Below, piece by piece: positions 5,463 to 9,149 of a DNA stretch of 9,149 nt. Every line of letters starts with the position of its first letter. Position 1 is the first letter of the stretch. Location: assembly GCA_001828545.1 (NCBI GenBank), contig MHYW01000015.1, positions 1-9,149 on the forward strand. Direction: 5' to 3'. Under the pieces are notes generated by a model, which worked only from the letters and a program-made list of their open reading frames with translations, did not search any database and was not told where the DNA came from. This DNA is from Planctomycetes bacterium RIFCSPHIGHO2_12_FULL_52_36. GTDB taxonomy: Bacteria; Planctomycetota; Brocadiia; Brocadiales; Bathyanammoxibiaceae. Position numbers and translations under genes: made by a program.

Positions 5463-6905
5463 ATGGACAAGCTTTGGAGGAGTAGACTGGTGAGGTTATT
5501 CTTGGCTCTAGTCATTATTGGTATCGTGACGTGTTTAGGACTAATACAAGCAGACGTCTACGGTCTCGTCAAGGCCAGTAGGTGCCCGGAGTGCGGCCAG
5601 ATATACATGGAGGACACTGGCTTCTGCGGCAAGGACGGTAAATCGCTAGCAGAGGTAGACGTGGAGATGGTCTGTCCGGATTGTGGAGAAAAGGGGCAGT
5701 CGGGGGAGAAATTCTGCCGTCGTCACGGAAAATCACTAATACCACAATTGCCAGAGGTAACCGAGGGCATCCCCGAAGGGCTTACCGAAGAACAGGCAAA
5801 GGAGTTGGCCAAAAAGTTTATTGAAAAGGGGGATAAGCTCAGGGAGGAGGCCCAATTTGAAGAGGCCCTGGAGGAGTATAAAAAGGCGGAAAAGGCCTAT
5901 CCCAACCTCCCCAATCTACAATACAGTCTGGGGGGTGTGTACTGGCAACTCGGCAATAAAAAGGAGGCCCTGAGGCATCTGGATAAGTGCCTGGGCCTCA
6001 TCCCTCCGAATCATAAGGAGCGGGAAGGCATAGAACGGTACGTTGCCTCACTGGAGAAGGCAGAAATTGGCCTGAAGCCGTGGGAGAAGGAAAAGAGGTC
6101 CCAGGAGAGGGAGGAAGAAAGGGCCAGGGTGATGAAAGAGGCCCTGGAAAAGAATAGGGCGAAGTGGACGGAGATGGTGCCCATCCCGGCAGGGAATTTC
6201 ACTATGGGGGCAGACCCTTACGAGACAATGAGCCAGAATGCCCGGGTGGAAGAGACCCCACAAAGGGAGGTCTACCTGGACGCCTACTATATTGACAAAT
6301 ACGAGGTTACCAATGCCCTTTACTGGGAGTTCCTGGATTACATAAAAAGGACTGGTGACCACAGCAAATGCTGTCCGGATGAACCAAAGAATAAGGACCA
6401 TTATCCTGAGAAGTGGTATGAGGACAGATATTTTGACCACCCTGACTATGCGGTCATCCGTGTAGACTGGTACGATGCCTACGCCTTTGCGGCCTGGGCG
6501 GGGAAACGGCTGCCCACCGAGGCGGAGTGGGAAAAGGCGGCACGGGGTACGGACGGGAGGCGTTTCCCCTGGGGAGACGTCTTTAGCGCCAGCAGGGTAA
6601 ACTGGGGGGCTGCCGGGAGCTTATCCGTGGGAAGTTATGAGGCCGGTAACAGCGTCTACGGGTGCAATGACATGGCGGGAGGGGTAATGGAGTGGTGCAG
6701 TGACTGGTTTGACCGCTATTACTACAAGACGTCCCCCAACAGTAACCCTAAAGGTCCGGAGGCCCCCACCGGTACGCGGGCCATGAGGGGCGGCTCCCTC
6801 TTCGCCAATACTGTTTATCTCCTCCGTTGCTCAAAAAGGTCCATGGGGAAACCGGACGAGAGGAATAAGGCCGTGGGGTTCCGCTGTGCCGCAGATGCTA
6901 AATAG
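5463..6905 (+). CDS. Membrane-anchored zinc-ribbon/TPR protein with SUMF1 (FGE-sulfatase) domain
   Basis: A 480-residue protein from ATG 5463. A TTG at 5454 would add three residues and sits 12 nt after AGAGGA, so it is a real alternative start. Order of parts: membrane segment 8-29; two zinc-ribbon-like modules, C-P-E-C-G...F-C-G-K-D-G (41-59) and C-P-D-C-G...F-C-R-R-H-G (71-89), whose fourth ligand would be D58 and H88 instead of Cys; TPR-like helices at about 112-181; a charged coiled coil at 205-235; and a SUMF1 domain at about 237-477 (M-V-P-I-P-A-G-N-F-T-M-G, R-L-P-T-E-A-E-W-E-K-A-A-R-G, M-R-G-G-S, V-G-F-R-C-A). The positions of the two catalytic cysteines of human SUMF1 look occupied by A448 and L453, so sulfatase activation is unlikely. 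A structural or binding role is more plausible. The next gene starts 37 bp downstream. Confidence 0.88.
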   Translation: MDKLWRSRLVRLFLALVIIGIVTCLGLIQADVYGLVKASRCPECGQIYMEDTGFCGKDGKSLAEVDVEMVCPDCGEKGQSGEKFCRRHGKSLIPQLPEVTEGIPEGLTEEQAKELAKKFIEKGDKLREEAQFEEALEEYKKAEKAYPNLPNLQYSLGGVYWQLGNKKEALRHLDKCLGLIPPNHKEREGIERYVASLEKAEIGLKPWEKEKRSQEREEERARVMKEALEKNRAKWTEMVPIPAGNFTMGADPYETMSQNARVEETPQREVYLDAYYIDKYEVTNALYWEFLDYIKRTGDHSKCCPDEPKNKDHYPEKWYEDRYFDHPDYAVIRVDWYDAYAFAAWAGKRLPTEAEWEKAARGTDGRRFPWGDVFSASRVNWGAAGSLSVGSYEAGNSVYGCNDMAGGVMEWCSDWFDRYYYKTSPNSNPKGPEAPTGTRAMRGGSLFANTVYLLRCSKRSMGKPDERNKAVGFRCAADAK

Positions 6906-6942
6906 GCCCACCGCAGGCAAACCTGCTCCAGGTATATATCAT

Positions 6943-8322
6943 ATGTCTGCATTCTGTCTCCTATCTTCTGCGTTTATCTTTTTTGTTGCCTGTCCCTCCC
7001 TGTCCGCCTCAGACCCTGAACCTGGCATGGTTCAGGTAGGCGGATGGGCCGCTACCTACGGGGGAGATAAGGATGACCGTGCCAACATCCAGCAGACCAG
7101 TGATGGGGGGTACATAATGGCTGGTGAGACGGAGTCCTTCGGCGCTGGGAAGGGGGACCTCTGGGTCTTGAAACTAAGGCTAGATGGTACTATTGATTGG
7201 CAGAAGACTTATGGGGGGGCTTCTTCTGATTGGGCCAACTTCGTACAGCAGACCAGTGATGGGGGATACATAGTGGCTGGTGCGACAGATTCCTTCGGTG
7301 CTGGAAGGGGTAACCTCTGGGTCTTGAAACTAAGGCCAGATGGTACGGTGGAGTGGCAGAAGACTTATGGGGGAGTTTCTTCTGATTGGGCCTTTTCCGT
7401 CCAGCAGACCCGTGACGGGGGATATATAGTGGCTGGTTCGACATACTCCTTTGGTGCTGGAAAGGGTGACCTCTGGGTCTTGAAACTAAGGCCAGATGGC
7501 ACTGTAGAGTGGCAGAAGACCTATGGGGGAGACTATATGGACATAGCAGGTATCGTCCAGCAAACCAGTGATGGGGGGTATATAGTGCCTGGTGCGACCA
7601 AGTCCTTCGGTGCAGGAGGGGGTGACCTCTGGGTCTTGAAACTAAGGCCAGATGGCACTGTAGAGTGGCAGAAGACCTATGGAGGGGATTCTAAAGATTG
7701 GACCCTTTTCGTCCACCAGACCAGTGATGGGGGGTACGTAGTGGCTGGTGGGACTAGCTCCTTTGGTGCAGGAGGGGGTGACCTGTGGGTGCTGAAACTA
7801 GGGCCAGATGGTACTATTGGCTGGCAGAAGACCTATGGGGGAAACCATGACGATGGAGGCGGTATTATCCAGCAGGCCAATGATGGGGGCTATATAGTGG
7901 CTGGTGGAACAGAGTCCTTCGGGGCCGGTGATAGGGATCTTTGGATCCTGAAGCTAAGGGCTGATGGAACTGTAGAGTGGCAGAAGACCTATGGGGGAAA
8001 CCATGACGATGGAGGCGGTATTATCCAGCAGGCCAATGATGGGGGGTACATAGTGTCTGGTACAACAGAGTCCTTCGGCGCAGGGAAGAGAGACATCTGG
8101 GTCTTGAGGCTCAGACCCGACGGCTCCTTTGGCTACGCTCAGGATAAGTCTGTAGGCCCTTCTTGTGGTCTCCTGATGGATACCAGTATCTTTGCAGAAG
8201 ACAGCGAGGCGTCGGTCATAACTACCAATGTGAGCCCGGAAGACACCAGTGTAGACCCGCAAGACTCCCAGGCAATGGTCCAGGACACGGAGGTTTCGGC
8301 AAACTTCCTGTGCCAGCCCTAA
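6943..8322 (+). CDS. Exported seven-repeat beta-propeller protein
   Basis: A 459-residue protein from ATG 6943, chosen because it begins a hydrophobic export signal (about 1-22). Starts at 6886 (GTG) or 6895 (ATG) are in frame but overlap the upstream gene. No start has a good ribosome binding site. The n-region from 6943 lacks basic residues. F-V-A-C at 14-17 is a poor lipobox, so a lipoprotein is possible but unproven. Seven tandem repeats of 51-52 residues follow, with consensus Y-G-G-x(5)-D-x(4)-Q-Q-T-S-D-G-G-Y-I-V-A-G, then S-F-G-A-G and D-L-W-V-L-K-L-R-P-D-G-T-V-E-W-Q-K-T. Seven blades and an N-terminal G-G-W-A-A-T strand that could close the ring suggest a beta-propeller. The tail (about 415-459) is rich in D-[TS] turns. 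Function unknown; probably binding at the cell surface or in the periplasm. Confidence 0.85.
   Translation: MSAFCLLSSAFIFFVACPSLSASDPEPGMVQVGGWAATYGGDKDDRANIQQTSDGGYIMAGETESFGAGKGDLWVLKLRLDGTIDWQKTYGGASSDWANFVQQTSDGGYIVAGATDSFGAGRGNLWVLKLRPDGTVEWQKTYGGVSSDWAFSVQQTRDGGYIVAGSTYSFGAGKGDLWVLKLRPDGTVEWQKTYGGDYMDIAGIVQQTSDGGYIVPGATKSFGAGGGDLWVLKLRPDGTVEWQKTYGGDSKDWTLFVHQTSDGGYVVAGGTSSFGAGGGDLWVLKLGPDGTIGWQKTYGGNHDDGGGIIQQANDGGYIVAGGTESFGAGDRDLWILKLRADGTVEWQKTYGGNHDDGGGIIQQANDGGYIVSGTTESFGAGKRDIWVLRLRPDGSFGYAQDKSVGPSCGLLMDTSIFAEDSEASVITTNVSPEDTSVDPQDSQAMVQDTEVSANFLCQP
7003..7044. repeat. In-frame palindromic element near the propeller protein's N-terminus
   Basis: TCCGCCT (7003-7009) pairs with AGGCGGA (7038-7044), and inside it CCTGAACC (7015-7022) pairs with GGTTCAGG (7029-7036) around TGGCAT. 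Together these form a two-part hairpin directly after the signal peptide. It encodes S-A-S-D-P-E-P-G-M-V-Q-V-G. The TCCGCCT/AGGCGGA arms are shared with the palindrome in acn. Confidence 0.7.
7057..8145 (+). repeat. Seven tandem 153/156-bp coding repeats
   Basis: Units begin at 7057, 7210, 7366, 7522, 7678, 7834 and 7990; the first is 153 bp and the others 156 bp. Some stretches are identical between neighbours. Positions 7822-7889 equal 7978-8045 (68 bp), and 7464-7526 equal 7620-7682 (63 bp). This points to recent duplication or gene conversion. Confidence 0.93.
8125..8148. repeat. Dispersed repeat element read in frame (F-G-Y-A-Q-D-K)
   Basis: The element begins TCCTTTGGCTACGCTCAGGA and runs on through TAAG. 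Its reverse complement shares the CTGAGCGnAGC core with the intergenic repeat at 5243-5267. It sits where the last propeller repeat gives way to the tail and adds residues not seen in the other repeats. Confidence 0.6.
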
Positions 8323-8454
8323 AACAGTAAGTGTCCAGTCCAAAAATTGAGCGATGCGGACTGCAAAGAAGGGGATGGAGAGACTTGTGATAAACCTGAC
8401 CATACCTGCCAGCAAGACCACCTCAAAAAAGACCGGCCTTTAGCATAGTCTTTC
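8323..8454 (+). pseudogene. In-frame cysteine-rich extension beyond the propeller stop codon
   Basis: After the TAA at 8320-8322 the same frame stays open for 41 codons to TAG 8446-8448. It encodes a K-C-P-V-Q-K-L-S-D-A-D-C segment, then G-E-T-C and H-T-C-Q-Q. The D-A-D-C-x(7)-C-x(6)-C spacing is typical of small disulfide-bonded modules in secreted proteins. I infer a former C-terminal module cut off by a nonsense change, or a read-through product. No start codon or ribosome binding site suggests a separate gene. Confidence 0.4.
8424..8442 (-). terminator. Weak possible intrinsic terminator for the minus-strand genes
   Basis: On the minus strand AAAGG-CCGG-TCTTT is followed by further T residues, 13 nt after the stop of the 94-residue gene. 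The stem is only 5 bp including a G-T pair, so the call is weak. Confidence 0.25.
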
Positions 8455-8739
8455 TTAGGCTTTATACCGTGGCTCTATGTAGGCTACAATATTGTCTCTC
8501 TCATCTACCTCGTCTCCCACTTCTTTCACGATGTGAAGGAGGCCAAAGGCAGGGGAGGAAACGTCCTCTACTATTGTTCCTATTCCAAAACCCAAGTTCC
8601 ATTCAATTTTGCAGAGTGGGTCATTAAAGTATACTTCTCCCTCCCCCCTAAACCACTCAACAACCTTGCCATTGTGAATGGGAAGGTCAAGGCCAACGCT
8701 AATCGGAAGCCAAGATGAAGGAATTGAATCGTAATACAT
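8455..8739 (-). CDS. Small protein of unknown function (94 residues)
   Basis: I do not recognise this protein. It is probably a real gene. The ATG at 8739 has AGGAG 7 nt upstream, and this site overlaps the end of the preceding gene (TAAAAGGAG). The intergenic gap is 13 bp, so the two are almost certainly co-transcribed. The product has no signal peptide or membrane helix. It is acidic and beta-rich by eye, with G-E-G-E-V-Y-F (32-38) and G-F-G-I-G-T-I-V-E-D (50-59). The final segment, V-G-D-E-V-D-E-R-D-N-I-V-A-Y-I-E, vaguely recalls the V-G-D-x-V...I-x-x-I-E pattern of biotinyl/lipoyl-type beta barrels, but no modifiable lysine is in the expected place. If the neighbour is a virion protein, this may belong to the same module. 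Confidence 0.7.
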   Translation of the reverse strand: MYYDSIPSSWLPISVGLDLPIHNGKVVEWFRGEGEVYFNDPLCKIEWNLGFGIGTIVEDVSSPAFGLLHIVKEVGDEVDERDNIVAYIEPRYKA

Positions 8740-8746
8740 GGTTTTA

Positions 8747-8751
8747 CTCCT
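8747..8751 (-). promoter_or_regulatory. Shine-Dalgarno site of the 94-residue gene
   Basis: AGGAG on the minus strand, 7 nt before ATG 8739. It fixes that start and lies just after the stop codon of the gene before it, as expected for coupled translation. Confidence 0.8.
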
Positions 8752-8752
8752 T

Positions 8753-9149
8753 TTAGTAACTATTTGTAGAAGGCCTCTCGTAAACCTGCATGGTAACGAT
8801 CGCCTTTCTCATAAATACTTCTTCTATACTCCGGTACCAGTGGCCCGTTACCGCCGAGTTTACCGCCTTGCCTCCAAGGGTGGGGTCGCTGGATAGTATC
8901 CTTTCCACTGCCTCCACATAACGGCAGAGTTTAATCTGGGCGAGTTCGCTATCAGGAGACACCTCCCTGTCTGTAATCCATATGGAAATCCTGTGCGTCA
9001 GCTCCTTCCTGCGGGAGGGGGCGTTAGCGACATGTGTGGCCTCCCCAAGGACGGTAATACTCGGGTATTTTTGGCGACCATCCGGGTGCCCCGTACCAGT
9101 GCCCTTACGCCCGGTAGTGCTACCACCGCCTACCTCTATGAGGGAGGAT
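8753..9149 (-). CDS. Unknown protein, 5' end outside window; possible phage virion/tail-type protein
   Basis: A GTG at 8962 could start a 69-residue protein, but I translated further and the frame stays open to the right edge (132 codons seen) with protein-like sequence. The AGGGAGG before GTG 8962 abuts it too closely to serve, so I treat the gene as 5'-partial. The visible part has a Gly/Thr-rich stretch (G-G-G-S-T-T-G-R-K-G-T-G-T-G), then Y-P-S-I-T-V-L-G-E-A-T, R-R-K-E-L-T-H-R-I-S-I-W-I-T and K-L-C-R-Y-V-E-A-V-E-R-I-L-S-S-D-P-T-L-G-G. A beta strand followed by a helix ending in D-P-T-L-G-G recalls phage tail-completion or minor tail proteins. This is an impression from memory, not an established match. 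It is followed 13 bp later by the 94-residue gene. Confidence 0.55.
   Translation of the reverse strand, partial: SSLIEVGGGSTTGRKGTGTGHPDGRQKYPSITVLGEATHVANAPSRRKELTHRISIWITDREVSPDSELAQIKLCRYVEAVERILSSDPTLGGKAVNSAVTGHWYRSIEEVFMRKAIVTMQVYERPSTNSY

Noticed and set aside
5463..6905. Annotation as a functional formylglycine-generating enzyme
   Set aside because: The SUMF1 domain is clear, but the catalytic cysteines appear to be missing, so only the domain is named.
7954..8421. 155-residue minus-strand ORF opposite the end of the propeller gene
   Set aside because: It lies antisense to the repeats and the in-frame Cys-rich extension, and its sequence is a reverse reading of repeat DNA.
8753..8962. 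Complete 69-residue gene starting at GTG 8962
   Set aside because: The frame remains open with protein-like sequence to the window edge, and the purine-rich site abuts the GTG too closely, so a 5'-partial gene is more likely.

Overview
The window suggests a Gram-negative, respiring environmental bacterium, probably anaerobic or facultative. It carries a membrane-anchored 11-haem cytochrome c, an Aquifex-type aconitase, an exported seven-blade propeller protein and a zinc-ribbon/TPR/SUMF1 protein. Spacers are rich in heptad repeats and palindromes. Planctomycetota (Brocadiales relatives), Nitrospirota and Desulfobacterota are candidates; no marker gene settles it.

Minus strand, positions 1 to 5031, read right to left: an 11-haem NapC-plus-HAO-like cytochrome (5031-3841); a 215-bp spacer made of converging heptad repeats flanked by two G-quadruplex motifs; aconitase (3625-1685) overlapping malate dehydrogenase (1688-744) by 4 bp; a 142-bp spacer with further heptad repeats; and two small membrane subunits of succinate dehydrogenase/fumarate reductase (601-263 and 229 to beyond the left edge). 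This is a TCA-cycle block: citrate/isocitrate, malate/oxaloacetate and succinate/fumarate steps. The cytochrome looks like a partner that takes electrons from the quinone pool.

Positions 5032 to 5453 hold no gene. They contain the divergent promoter region, a dyad upstream of the cytochrome gene and a cluster of dispersed intergenic repeats.

Plus strand, 5463 to 8322: a membrane-anchored zinc-ribbon/TPR/SUMF1-domain protein that appears to lack the formylglycine-generating cysteines, then an exported protein with seven 51-52-residue repeats, very likely a seven-bladed beta-propeller. After its TAA stop the same frame stays open for 41 codons and encodes a cysteine-rich module, so the gene may once have been longer or may be read through.

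Minus strand, 8455 to the right edge: two closely spaced genes. One is a 94-residue unknown with a strong ribosome binding site. The other is a 5'-partial protein with a composition reminiscent of phage virion or tail proteins (weak call).

The most unusual theme is repeats. Every spacer carries 7- or 8-nt tandem repeats or palindromes, some supply stop codons, and at least three palindromic elements lie in frame inside coding sequences (aconitase once, the propeller gene twice).
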